54,233 nt of DNA from Acidimicrobiia bacterium (GTDB lineage Bacteria; Actinomycetota; Acidimicrobiia; Spongiisociales; UBA11373): assembly GCA_040878325.1 (NCBI GenBank), contig JBBDMM010000015.1:1-54233 (forward strand), read 5' to 3'. Position numbers and translations under genes: made by a program. Positions 38,917-46,583 of this stretch are shown here, in pieces; positions within the stretch are counted from its first letter, which is position 1; each line of letters starts with the position of its first letter. The notes beneath the pieces are model-generated. The model saw only the letters and a list, made by a program, of their open reading frames with translations. It was not told the origin of the DNA and did no database searches.

Positions 38917-41900
38917 CTACGAGCAGCCCATCGAGTTTCCGCAGTTGAGGCAGCGGTAGCACGACCCGTTGCGAACGGTGATGTGGCCGCAGGTGTCGCA
39001 GAGGGGGGCGTCGCCCATCATCTCGCCCAGGGCGGCCTGCATCGAAGCCGTTTGTGTGGCCGCCGCCGTCGCCTTTGCCGTGACTGCCACCATCGTCCCG
39101 CGCGACTTGCCGTTGCCGTTGCCGGCATGCCCCTTGCCGTTGGTCGCGGTGACCTGCGGCTTGGCCACCGCCGGGTGGCTGATCGGAGCGGTCAGCGGCA
39201 TGTCGTCGTCGAGGCCAAGCTGCACTCCTGCGTCGACGGCGAGGCCACTGGGTGGCTCAGGGAGCTCACCGACCTCCTTCGGAGGGATCTGCACCAGGTC
39301 GGTTCGGCCGAGGTACTCCATCCCGAGCGAGCGGAAGACGTAGTCGATGATGGAGTTGGCCATCTTGATGTTGGGATGGCCCTCCACCATGCCTCTCGGC
39401 TCGAACGTCTGGAACGTGAACGACTCGACGAACTCCTCGAGGGGAACCCCGTACTGGAGACCCTTCGATACCGCGATCGCGAAGCAGCCGAGGATGCCCC
39501 GCAGTGTCGCCCCCTCCTTGGCGAGGTCGATGAACAGCTCGCCGAGCGTGCCGTCTTCGTATTCGCCGGTGCGGAGGAAGATCTTGTGGCCGCCGACCTT
39601 GGCCTCCTGGGTCCAGCCCTGGCGTCGTGACGGAAGCAAGAACCTCGGGCGATTCACCCCGTGGTACGCCTGGGTCGGGCTGATCCCCGGGGCAAACGTC
39701 CCGGTGACGAGCCGCGCCTCGGCATCGATCGCGTTGGCGAGTTCCTCCGATTCGTCTTCGTGTGAGTCGCCTTCACCGGTGGTGGAGGACAGTGGCTGGC
39801 TGGCCTTCGAACCGTCCCGGTACAGCGCCATCGCCTTCAGTCCCAACTCGGCGGAGAGGGCGTACGAGTCCTCGATGTCACCGATCTCGACCTCGTGGGG
39901 CATGTTGATCGTCTTCGAAATCGCCCCCGAAATGAACGGCTGGGCTGCCGCCATCGCCCGGATGTGGCCGGTGTGATGAATGAAGCGGACCCCGTGCTTG
40001 CCGTTCTTGTTGGCGCAATCGAACACCGGCAGATGGTCGTCCGCCAGATGCGGGGCACCCTCGATGGTCTGAGTGCCGCATATCACCCGGTTGGCCTCGT
40101 CGATGTGCACCGGAGTGAACCCGAGGGCGCGCAACAGGTCGAAGTCGAATGAGGTGTACTCGTCTTCATCGAATCCGAGCCGTTGCAGTGCGGACTCGCC
40201 GACCACGAACACGTTGAACGCGTGCCGTAGCTCGAAGACACCGGGCAGCGTCGCCTCGATCGCGTCGATCTCGCTGTCGTTGAAGCCCGTGGCGCTCAGC
40301 GACTCCCGGTTCACATGGGGGGTTCCGTCGAGGGTCATGGTGCCCACTACGTAGTCGACGATCTCGCGCCGCTGCTCCTCGTCGTAACCGAGGCGGCGGA
40401 GCGCCGGATCGATCGACTGGTTGGCGATCTTGAAGTAGCCGCCTCCGGCCAGCTTCTTGAACTTGACCAAAGCGAAGTCGGGCTCGACCCCGGTGGTGTC
40501 GCAATCCATCAGCAAGCCGATGGTCCCGGTCGGTGCCAGCACGGTGGCCTGGGCATTGCGGTAGCCATACTCCTCACCCATCGCCACCGCGTGGTCCCAG
40601 GACTCGCGGGCGGCGGCCAACAGATGGTCGGGGCACAGGTCGGGGTCGATGCCGACGACGCGGTGAGTGACACCGTCGTACTCGGACGGGTCGGCGTTGT
40701 ATGCGGCCCGGCGATGGTTGCGCATCACCCGGAGCATCGACTCGCGGTTCTCGGAGAACCGGGGGAATGGGCTCAGCACCGCCGCCATCTCCGCCGACGC
40801 CGCGTAGGCGTCGCCTGTGAGGACCGCGGTGAGCGCACCCGTGATCGCCCTGCCCTCGTCCGAGTCGTAGGGGATGCCCTGGCGCATCAACAGCGATCCC
40901 AGGTTGGCGAAGCCCAGCCCGAGCGTGCGGTAGTCGTACGACCCCTGGGCGATCTCCTGCGACGGGAAGTGGGCCATGGTGACCGAGATCTCGAGCACCA
41001 TCGTCCACAGCCGGATGGCGTGCTTGTAGCCCTCGATGTCGAATGCCCCGGTCTCGTCGTCGTAGAACGTCACCAGGTTGAGGCTCGCCAGGTTGCAGGC
41101 CGTGTTGTCTATGAACATGTACTCCGAGCAGGGATTCGACGCCCGGATGGGCCCGCCTGCGGGGCAGGTGTGCCATTGGTTGATGGTGGTGTCGAACTGC
41201 ACCCCGGGGTCGGCGCACGCCCAGGCGGCCTCGGCGATCTGACGCCACAGGTCGCGGGCCTTCATCGTCTTCATGACATGCCCGTCGATACGCGCGGTCA
41301 GCTCCCAGTCACCATCCTCAGCCACCGCCCGGATGAACTCCTCGCTTACCCGGACGGAGTTGTTGGAGTTCTGGCCCGAGACCGTCTGGTACGCCTCGCC
41401 GTTGAAGTCGGAGGGGTAGCCGGCGGCGATCAGGGCGCGCACCTTCTCTTCCTCGATCTTCTTCCAGTTGATGAAGAGCTCGATGTCGGGGTGGTCGATG
41501 TCGAGGATGACCATCTTGGCGGCGCGGCGGGTGGTGCCACCCGACTTGATGGCTCCGGCGGCGCGGTCGCCGATCTTGAGGAACGACATGACTCCGGACG
41601 ATTTGCCGCCACCGGAGAGGGTCTCGTTCTCGGCGCGCAGGCTCGAGAAGTTGGTGCCGGTGCCCGAGCCGAACTTGAACAGCCGGGCCTCGCGGGTCCA
41701 GAGGTCCATGATCCCGCCCTCGTTCACCAGATCGTCGTTCACCGACTGGATGAAACAGGCGTGTGGAGCGGGACGGGTGTAGGAGTCGTCGGAGGGAACG
41801 ACCTGACCGGTCGCCTCGTCGACGAACCAGAAGCCCTGCGCCGGCCCGGTGATCCCGTAGGCGTGGTTGAGCCCGGTGTTGAACCACTGCGGGCTGTTGG

Positions 41901-42315
41901 GGGCGGCGATCTGGTGGACGAGCATGAACGCGAGTTCGTCCTCGAAAGCCTGGGCGTCGGCCTCGGTGGCGAAGTAGCCGTACTGCTCACCCCACATCCG
42001 CCAGGTGGAGGAGAGACGGCCGATCACCTGGCGGGCGCTGCGCGCGCGCGCGCGCGCCGGGTTGCCGTCGTCGTCGACAATCAGGTCGCCCGCTTCGTCG
42101 CGCTGCGGAACCCCTGCCTTACGAAAGTACTTCGACACCATGATGTCGGCTGCGACCTGCGACCAGGTGGCCGGAACCTCGGCGTCCTTCATCTCGAAGA
42201 CCACCGATCCGTCGGGATTCGCAATCCGGGAGGTTCGGGTGCTCCACTCGGCCGTGTCGAACGGATCGGTTCCCGCATCCGTGAAGTAGCGGCTGATTCT
42301 GAGCCCGTCACCCAT
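38917..42315 (-). CDS. nrdJ: class II B12-dependent ribonucleoside reductase
   Basis: An 1132-residue adenosylcobalamin-dependent ribonucleotide reductase, making deoxynucleotides for replication. Key features are NPCSEYMF and CNLASLNL in the barrel, FKFGSGTGTNFSSLR, the ATVLAPTGTIGLLMDCDTTGVEP segment, and a C-terminal zinc-ribbon-like tail with CDTCG, CYRCLNC and GCS. The ATG at 42315 is chosen because GGGAGG lies seven bases upstream; an ATG-proximal frame from 42402 would include leader and operator DNA. A (CG)n tract occurs near the 5' end of the gene. Two NrdR-type boxes lie upstream. Confidence 0.95.
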   Translation of the reverse strand: MGDGLRISRYFTDAGTDPFDTAEWSTRTSRIANPDGSVVFEMKDAEVPATWSQVAADIMVSKYFRKAGVPQRDEAGDLIVDDDGNPARARARSARQVIGRLSSTWRMWGEQYGYFATEADAQAFEDELAFMLVHQIAAPNSPQWFNTGLNHAYGITGPAQGFWFVDEATGQVVPSDDSYTRPAPHACFIQSVNDDLVNEGGIMDLWTREARLFKFGSGTGTNFSSLRAENETLSGGGKSSGVMSFLKIGDRAAGAIKSGGTTRRAAKMVILDIDHPDIELFINWKKIEEEKVRALIAAGYPSDFNGEAYQTVSGQNSNNSVRVSEEFIRAVAEDGDWELTARIDGHVMKTMKARDLWRQIAEAAWACADPGVQFDTTINQWHTCPAGGPIRASNPCSEYMFIDNTACNLASLNLVTFYDDETGAFDIEGYKHAIRLWTMVLEISVTMAHFPSQEIAQGSYDYRTLGLGFANLGSLLMRQGIPYDSDEGRAITGALTAVLTGDAYAASAEMAAVLSPFPRFSENRESMLRVMRNHRRAAYNADPSEYDGVTHRVVGIDPDLCPDHLLAAARESWDHAVAMGEEYGYRNAQATVLAPTGTIGLLMDCDTTGVEPDFALVKFKKLAGGGYFKIANQSIDPALRRLGYDEEQRREIVDYVVGTMTLDGTPHVNRESLSATGFNDSEIDAIEATLPGVFELRHAFNVFVVGESALQRLGFDEDEYTSFDFDLLRALGFTPVHIDEANRVICGTQTIEGAPHLADDHLPVFDCANKNGKHGVRFIHHTGHIRAMAAAQPFISGAISKTINMPHEVEIGDIEDSYALSAELGLKAMALYRDGSKASQPLSSTTGEGDSHEDESEELANAIDAEARLVTGTFAPGISPTQAYHGVNRPRFLLPSRRQGWTQEAKVGGHKIFLRTGEYEDGTLGELFIDLAKEGATLRGILGCFAIAVSKGLQYGVPLEEFVESFTFQTFEPRGMVEGHPNIKMANSIIDYVFRSLGMEYLGRTDLVQIPPKEVGELPEPPSGLAVDAGVQLGLDDDMPLTAPISHPAVAKPQVTATNGKGHAGNGNGKSRGTMVAVTAKATAAATQTASMQAALGEMMGDAPLCDTCGHITVRNGSCYRCLNCGNSMGCS
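42040..42059. repeat. CG dinucleotide tract in nrdJ
   Basis: About nine CG repeats encode ARARARSAR within nrdJ. Slippage could shift the frame of an essential gene, so it may be under selection for stability. Confidence 0.7.
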
Positions 42316-42398
42316 GAGGACCTCCCTGTCCTGGTGCGCTTCGTGCGCCGCTTCCGTTCGTCTGGGGACCGTGACCGCAAGGGTCGACTTGTCCACAG

Positions 42399-42414
42399 CC
42401 ACAAGATGTGGTGG
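42399..42414 (-). promoter_or_regulatory. NrdR-type box 1
   Basis: CCACAAGATGTGGTGG (plus strand) matches the 16-bp NrdR dyad pattern with conserved C4, A6, A8, T9, T11 and GTG. It lies downstream of the nrdJ -10 box. Confidence 0.6.
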
Positions 42415-42430
42415 TCGAGGAAGTGAAGGA

Positions 42431-42446
42431 CCACTACTTGATGTGG
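42431..42446 (-). promoter_or_regulatory. NrdR-type box 2
   Basis: CCACTACTTGATGTGG, starting 32 bp from box 1, a gap of 16 bp. Paired NrdR boxes spaced about three helical turns apart are characteristic of RNR promoters. It lies at the inferred transcription start. Confidence 0.6.
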
Positions 42447-42616
42447 ACCCACCACTGTAATTACACGCGTGTCATCCCGTCAAGCAACCACTGCGACGGG
42501 GGAAGTCGCCGGGGGGAAGAAACCGGCGTGAGACTGTTGTAGCGGTGCGCCCCACTCGGGGCAACTCCGCGCACTAGGGAGATTTCGCGTTGAAGTGTCG
42601 GGCCCCGGACGCTTCG

Positions 42617-42901
42617 TCAGCCATCGAGAAACTGGGCGCAAGCGAAGCTCGCTTCGAAGAACTCCGGCGGTGGCTCGTCCGTCCCTTCGATCGCCAGCGA
42701 CATGATCTCTTCCTGGGTGAATCGGTCTTCGAGTTCGCCGAGGTAGCAGATGCAGAACTCCTCAGATTCATCATCAGTGCAGTTCTCCATGAAGAGCCGG
42801 CGAAAGTCCTCGCTGAACTCGCTGCCGCCTCCATCGTCGCCGCACGCCGACGCCAACACGACGACCGACAGGGTGGCTGCGAGCAGCCGGCGGAACTTCA
42901 T
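42617..42901 (-). CDS. small lipoprotein, unknown
   Basis: A 94-residue lipoprotein. The signal peptide MKFRRLLAATLSVVVLAS leads to lipobox ASAC, followed by an acidic mature part with three or four further Cys (FMENCTDDESEEFCICYLG, FACAQFL) that may form disulfides outside the cell. No domain is recognised. The ATG at 42901 has AAGGAGAG upstream. It follows the SGNH hydrolase gene and may be in its transcript. Confidence 0.72.
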   Translation of the reverse strand: MKFRRLLAATLSVVVLASACGDDGGGSEFSEDFRRLFMENCTDDESEEFCICYLGELEDRFTQEEIMSLAIEGTDEPPPEFFEASFACAQFLDG

Positions 42902-42955
42902 CTCGGCTCTCCTTGTGACGGCGCGAGCGTACCCCGACCAGTGAACAGCCACGCG

Positions 42956-44536
42956 TCAGGCTGCGGCGAGCGCCTCGATGATGGCCCAGGCGAGAATGCC
43001 GTATCCGACCGACTTGGGGTGAATGTCCGGTTCGGCGTCCAGCATGTGGGTGGTGGCTGCCGTCGTCCCGCGCATCGGCGTGAACCCGTCGGCGACGATC
43101 ACGCCGAGGTTCTCAGCCACCCGGGTGCCGAGTGCGTTGAACGCGGCGACGATCTGGTCGCTCCGACCCTCGAAGCCGACGCCGCCCGCCAGGCCGAGGC
43201 TGAACGGGTTGTAGGCGGTGAGGTACACCACCGGCACGTCGGGGGCGGCGGCCGCCAGGCGTTCGAGGATCACCGACAGATTCGCCTCGTAGGTGGTGAA
43301 TGCGGCATCGAGTCTGGCCGAACAGTCGGGGGAGTCGATGTCGTCGGAGCAATCGTCCGAGCCGAGGTGGCCGAGGAGGTCATTGGCACCGATGTCGATC
43401 ATCACATAGGCGACGTCCACCGTCTCGATGTATGCGATCGCGGCGTCGAGCTGGCCTCCGCGGATCATGGTGCCCGTCGTCTCCCCGGAGACGCCAAAGT
43501 TCCGCAGCCCGAGGGTACGGGCGTCGCGCCGCTGCAGTTCGGCGTGGACCCTCGAGACATATCCCCTTCGCGGCTCGTCGACGCCGACATTGGCGGCCAA
43601 CGAGTCACCGAGAGCGACTACCACGGGAACCCCGGGGAAGAGGGTGCCATTCACTTCGCCTGGTCCCAGTCGCTGGTCGGGAGGCTCGACCCCCGATCCC
43701 AGGCCGGCTGCCTGATCGGCGAGAGCAGTCAACAGCGCTGCGGAGGTGATCGTGGCGCCACCGCCATGGGAGCCGGTGACCACGATCTGGTCGTTGCCGA
43801 GGGTGATCGATTGGACATCGGCGTTGAGGCCGACCAGCACGTCGTTGAGATCCGCCACTTCGGCGAGGATGTCCTCGATGGCGTCGCGGCCGATTCCGGG
43901 GAGGTCGAGATCGCCCACCTCGAGGTGAGTCACTTCCACCCGGATGGCGCCGGCGTCGAGGTGGAAGCCGACCGTGCCGCTGAACTCAATCCCACCGCTC
44001 TTGAAGAATCCGACGATGGAGAGGGTGCCCGACTCGTCGTCGCCGGTGGCGGGGTCCTCGATGTCTACTTCGATCCTTCGAATCGGGTTGTTGGCGATCT
44101 CGCCCAGACCCTTCTGCAGGTAGGCGCCGGTCTCCTCTTCGGTGAGAACGATCCGGAAGCCGTTCTGGGCGTTCGCCACGGCGATGGCGGCTTCGGCGGA
44201 GGCAACCGAATTGGGGTCGGCCTCGTCGACCGGTCCCTCGGTCGTAGAGATGGCGCGATAGATCTCCAGCGCATGGCTCACCCCGTAGTAGATGCTCCCC
44301 ACCACCAATGCGAGCATGAGGAGGGCGATGAAGATCGACGGGCCGCGGGTCGCGGCAAACGCCGAATACATGGCGACCGCGAAGGTCAGACCGCCGAGAA
44401 CCAGCCCCCAGACCGCGCTTCCGGATCTCAGCCAGGCGAGGATCCCGACCAGGACCGCGGCCGGCACGCCGAGCAGCACCGAGGCCGTGCGGGCGCCGGA
44501 ACTCTTCGGGGCAGGGGCGTAATAGGAGTACGACAT
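42956..44536 (-). CDS. membrane-anchored SGNH/GDSL hydrolase with extra domain
   Basis: A 526-residue protein. Three N-terminal helices (about 18-36, 41-61 and 68-88) precede a novel-looking domain (about 105-260) with ITLGNDQIVVTGSHGGG that resembles DUF2993/LmeA-like lipid-binding domains. The SGNH esterase follows: block I ALGDSLAANVG, block III IGANDLLGH and block V AEPDIHPKSVGYG with catalytic Asp-His. It may remove acyl groups from surface lipids or polysaccharides. The combination of TM, LmeA-like and SGNH domains in one chain is uncommon. Confidence 0.82.
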   Translation of the reverse strand: MSYSYYAPAPKSSGARTASVLLGVPAAVLVGILAWLRSGSAVWGLVLGGLTFAVAMYSAFAATRGPSIFIALLMLALVVGSIYYGVSHALEIYRAISTTEGPVDEADPNSVASAEAAIAVANAQNGFRIVLTEEETGAYLQKGLGEIANNPIRRIEVDIEDPATGDDESGTLSIVGFFKSGGIEFSGTVGFHLDAGAIRVEVTHLEVGDLDLPGIGRDAIEDILAEVADLNDVLVGLNADVQSITLGNDQIVVTGSHGGGATITSAALLTALADQAAGLGSGVEPPDQRLGPGEVNGTLFPGVPVVVALGDSLAANVGVDEPRRGYVSRVHAELQRRDARTLGLRNFGVSGETTGTMIRGGQLDAAIAYIETVDVAYVMIDIGANDLLGHLGSDDCSDDIDSPDCSARLDAAFTTYEANLSVILERLAAAAPDVPVVYLTAYNPFSLGLAGGVGFEGRSDQIVAAFNALGTRVAENLGVIVADGFTPMRGTTAATTHMLDAEPDIHPKSVGYGILAWAIIEALAAA

Positions 44537-44539
44537 GAA

Positions 44540-44566
44540 ACGGGGCGGGCTTGGTGCCCGCCCCGT
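44540..44566 (-). terminator. GC hairpin
   Basis: ACGGGGCGGGC pairs with GCCCGCCCCGT over a 5-base loop, just upstream of the SGNH gene start. Together with the next hairpin it separates two minus-strand transcripts. Confidence 0.6.
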
Positions 44567-44581
44567 GACGTTAGAGGCTCA

Positions 44582-44610
44582 GGGGGTTAGCGAATAGGTC
44601 GCTAACCCCC
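44582..44610 (-). terminator. 12-bp hairpin after membrane gene
   Basis: GGGGGTTAGCGA pairs with TCGCTAACCCCC over a 5-base loop, about 20 bases after the stop at 44631. A likely terminator for the two-gene secretory operon, without a clear U tract. Confidence 0.6.
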
Positions 44611-44630
44611 CCACTCGACTTGCGAACCGC

Positions 44631-44969
44631 CTACTCGTCGCCCTCCTCCTCGACCGGCAGCTCCGCGGGCATCGCCGCGGTCGCCGGCCGTGCCGGTTCG
44701 GCGGGCGTCGCCGGTGTCGCCGGGGCTGGCGGGGCCGCCGGGGCGGCGCCGGCTCTCATCGGTGCAGGGCCTTTGGGCTTCTTCGCCGGGGCGAACAGGC
44801 CCCAGAGGAGGCCGAACGCCGCCCCCGCCACCGTGTAGATGATGGCTGTGGGAATGTCGAGCCGGACGATGCTGAGGACCATCAGCAGGAGGATCCCGCC
44901 GAAGCCCATCAGCAATCCCCAAAGCGCTCCTCGTATGGGATGCCGATGCAATACGGTGTCGCTGTTCAT
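44631..44969 (-). CDS. small membrane protein with Ala/Pro tail
   Basis: A 112-residue protein. Two helices (ALWGLLMGFGGILLLMVLSIV and AIIYTVAGAAFGLLWGLFAP) form a hairpin, and the tail after residue about 65 is Ala/Pro-rich and ends in acidic PVEEEGDE. The ATG at 44969 has GGAGGGAGG upstream and shares one base with the stop of the upstream secreted-protein gene (TGATG). Function unknown; likely a partner of that protein. Confidence 0.78.
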   Translation of the reverse strand: MNSDTVLHRHPIRGALWGLLMGFGGILLLMVLSIVRLDIPTAIIYTVAGAAFGLLWGLFAPAKKPKGPAPMRAGAAPAAPPAPATPATPAEPARPATAAMPAELPVEEEGDE

Positions 44970-45811
44970 CAGCCCTCCCTCCATGACAGCGCCGGCCGTG
45001 CGTTGAACAACACACCGGTGAACCCGGCCGCGGCGAACAAGGTTGCCAGGATTCCCGGCGGGGTGAGGAATGGGTTCGGCCCCACGAACTTCACCCAGCC
45101 TCGTCCGATGCAGTTGGGTTCGGGATAGGTCGCCTGATCGGGCAGTTCGGTTGGGCCCCACTCGTCGACCCACGCGCCTTCAGCCACCACCAGCGCGGTG
45201 AAGGGGAAGGGGAGTAGCGCCCCGAAGTCGACCGACCCGGCATTGCGGTTCTTGTCCCGCGGGTTCGGATCGCCGCCGTCGTCCTTGAAGATCCCTTCGG
45301 CCTTCAGGTACCAGCGGTGGTTGTGGAAGGTGGCGGGCTGGCTCGATCCGAAGTAGAGCAGGGTCCCCCGGGTGTCGACCTCGAAGGGGTTGCTCTTCGT
45401 CATCGCCTGGTTGCCGTTGATGTCGATCAGGGGATCGGGTCCACCCCGGTCGATGAACGCGTCGACCGAGCTGCCGTCCGCGTCGTACGAGATCACAACG
45501 CCCTTGCAGGGTCCGGTCAGGCTCGACCCCTCGTCGTCGGTGTCGAACGAATCCGACCCGACGGCATCGAGAAAGGCCTGATCCTCGACTTCGCCGACCG
45601 CATCGTCCCAGATCCCGGCTATGCCCTCTGGGGGGACCTCTTTGAAGTCGGGAATGCCATCACCGTTGCGATCCTCGAAGTCGTCTCGGAACTGCTCGGG
45701 AATGAACTCGAACAGATCGATGGTCGGATCGCCTTGCGCTGTCGCATACGGTGCGGCCCCAATCAACATGATCAAACCGACGGCGAGCAACAGGTTGCGC
45801 CATCGTTTCAC
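44969..45811 (-). CDS. secreted protein, unknown function
   Basis: A 280-residue protein with a signal peptide (LLLAVGLIMLIGAAPYATAQ, cleavage after AQ). The mature region has EF-hand-like acidic motifs such as DRNGDGIPDFKE and DINGNQAM, suggesting calcium binding. A C-terminal hydrophobic stretch (PPGILATLFAAAGFTGVLF) may anchor it. No family is recognised. It is coupled to the small membrane protein downstream by a one-base overlap. An SD AAGGGGGATC lies about 13 bases upstream of the ATG. Confidence 0.78.
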   Translation of the reverse strand: MKRWRNLLLAVGLIMLIGAAPYATAQGDPTIDLFEFIPEQFRDDFEDRNGDGIPDFKEVPPEGIAGIWDDAVGEVEDQAFLDAVGSDSFDTDDEGSSLTGPCKGVVISYDADGSSVDAFIDRGGPDPLIDINGNQAMTKSNPFEVDTRGTLLYFGSSQPATFHNHRWYLKAEGIFKDDGGDPNPRDKNRNAGSVDFGALLPFPFTALVVAEGAWVDEWGPTELPDQATYPEPNCIGRGWVKFVGPNPFLTPPGILATLFAAAGFTGVLFNARPALSWREG

Positions 45812-45864
45812 GGATGATCCCCCTTGTAAGTGCCGCGGAGTCTATCGGCCGGTCGGCTGCCGCG

Positions 45865-46050
45865 TCAGGGGGTTTCGTCGGCCTCCTCATCCTCCGGCAC
45901 CACGAGGTCGTACCGATGGCCGCAGTCTTCGCAGACGTAGGCGACGACATCACCGGCAACGAACCCCTCATCCGGCGAAAAACTCATCAGATTCGCCGTC
46001 CCCTGGCATTCGAGACAGGGGATCTGCAAAGGCGTAGGAGGAGTCGCCAT
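45865..46050 (-). CDS. small zinc-ribbon protein
   Basis: A 61-residue protein with two Cys pairs, CLEC near residue 12 and CEDC near 40, the pattern of a zinc ribbon. The C terminus is acidic (PEDEEADETP). Such proteins often bind nucleic acid or partner proteins. TAACCT lies six bases before the ATG, supporting a leaderless transcript. Function unknown. Confidence 0.72.
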   Translation of the reverse strand: MATPPTPLQIPCLECQGTANLMSFSPDEGFVAGDVVAYVCEDCGHRYDLVVPEDEEADETP

Positions 46051-46056
46051 TGAGAC

Positions 46057-46062
46057 AGGTTA
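46057..46062 (-). promoter_or_regulatory. leaderless -10 box TAACCT
   Basis: TAACCT on the minus strand, six bases before the ATG at 46050. Confidence 0.55.
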
Positions 46063-46070
46063 AGGACTGG

Positions 46071-46130
46071 ATTGGCTATTGGCTATTGGCGACTGGCGAC
46101 TGGGGACTGGGGACTGGGGACTGGGGACTA
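46071..46130. repeat. ATTGGCT/ACTGGGG heptamer array
   Basis: Eight 7-mers: ATTGGCT twice, ATTGGCG, ACTGGCG, ACTGGGG four times. The ACTGGGG unit is the reverse complement, in shifted phase, of CCCCAGT, the classic cyanobacterial STRR1 unit. It runs into the stop of the cytochrome gene. Confidence 0.9.
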
Positions 46131-46505
46131 TTGAAGGCTTCTCAGGTAGGCGATGATGTCCCTGATCTCCGAGTCGGTGAGGTTGGTGCGTCCGCCTCGG
46201 GGGGGCATGGCGATGCCGCTGGTGTTCTCCGGATCGGTGGTGGGTCGTCCCATGACGATGAACGCGAGAAGATCCTCATCGGTCAGGCCTGCAATGAAGT
46301 CGGAGTGGGACAGGGGCTTGCCCAGCCCGATGATGCCTTCTCCCGCGGAACCGTGGCAGGCACCGCAAGCCACCAGGTAGGCGGATTCTCCTCGCCCTGC
46401 ATCGGCTGTGCCCGGGTCAGCCGGGGCGTTGCCTCCGCAGGCGACGGCCAGGAGCAGCGCTCCGACTACGGCCACGGCCCTCTGCGCTCTCTTGGTCGGC
46501 GACAT
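46128..46505 (-). CDS. lipid-anchored class I cytochrome c
   Basis: A 125-residue c-type cytochrome. The signal peptide ends in a lipobox (LLAVAC), so it is probably tethered to the membrane. The heme site is CGACH and the distal Met lies in GIAMPPRGG. C-terminal SEIRDIIAYLRSLQ is the closing helix. It would carry electrons outside the membrane. The ATG at 46505 has TACACT eight bases upstream. The stop abuts a heptamer array. Confidence 0.87.
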   Translation of the reverse strand: MSPTKRAQRAVAVVGALLLAVACGGNAPADPGTADAGRGESAYLVACGACHGSAGEGIIGLGKPLSHSDFIAGLTDEDLLAFIVMGRPTTDPENTSGIAMPPRGGRTNLTDSEIRDIIAYLRSLQ

Positions 46506-46513
46506 GAACGCCG

Positions 46514-46519
46514 AGTGTA
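46514..46519 (-). promoter_or_regulatory. leaderless -10 box TACACT
   Basis: TACACT on the minus strand, eight bases before the ATG at 46505, part of a divergent promoter with the box at 46570. Confidence 0.45.
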
Positions 46520-46569
46520 CGGCCAGACCGATGACTTTCGGGACGCGCCTCCTGGCCCCGAACCGGGTA

Positions 46570-46575
46570 TACCCT
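46570..46575 (+). promoter_or_regulatory. leaderless -10 box TACCCT
   Basis: TACCCT eight bases before the ATG at 46584. Confidence 0.45.
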
Positions 46576-46583
46576 CCTGCGCG

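Larger units (their letters stand above)
42316..42616 (-). promoter_or_regulatory. nrdJ upstream region
   Basis: About 300 bases without a gene. It holds a probable nrdJ promoter (TTGACG at 42478-42483, 18-base spacer, TACAGT at 42454-42459, minus strand), the two NrdR-type boxes and a short GCCCC/GGGGC hairpin at 42549-42562 that may end the small lipoprotein transcript. I looked for a cobalamin riboswitch box and saw none. Confidence 0.6.

Noticed and set aside
40315-42426. 703-residue plus-strand frame across nrdJ
   Set aside because: It is antisense to the clear nrdJ gene, has no domain, and arises from high-GC codon bias on the opposite strand.
42316-42616. Cobalamin riboswitch upstream of nrdJ
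   Set aside because: No B12-box-like conserved core was found in the leader; NrdR boxes explain the regulation better.
46050-46583. Long N-terminal extension of the three-repeat lipoprotein
   Set aside because: The extension reads through the heptamer array and over the antisense cytochrome gene; the signal peptide and leaderless box at 46584 mark the true start.
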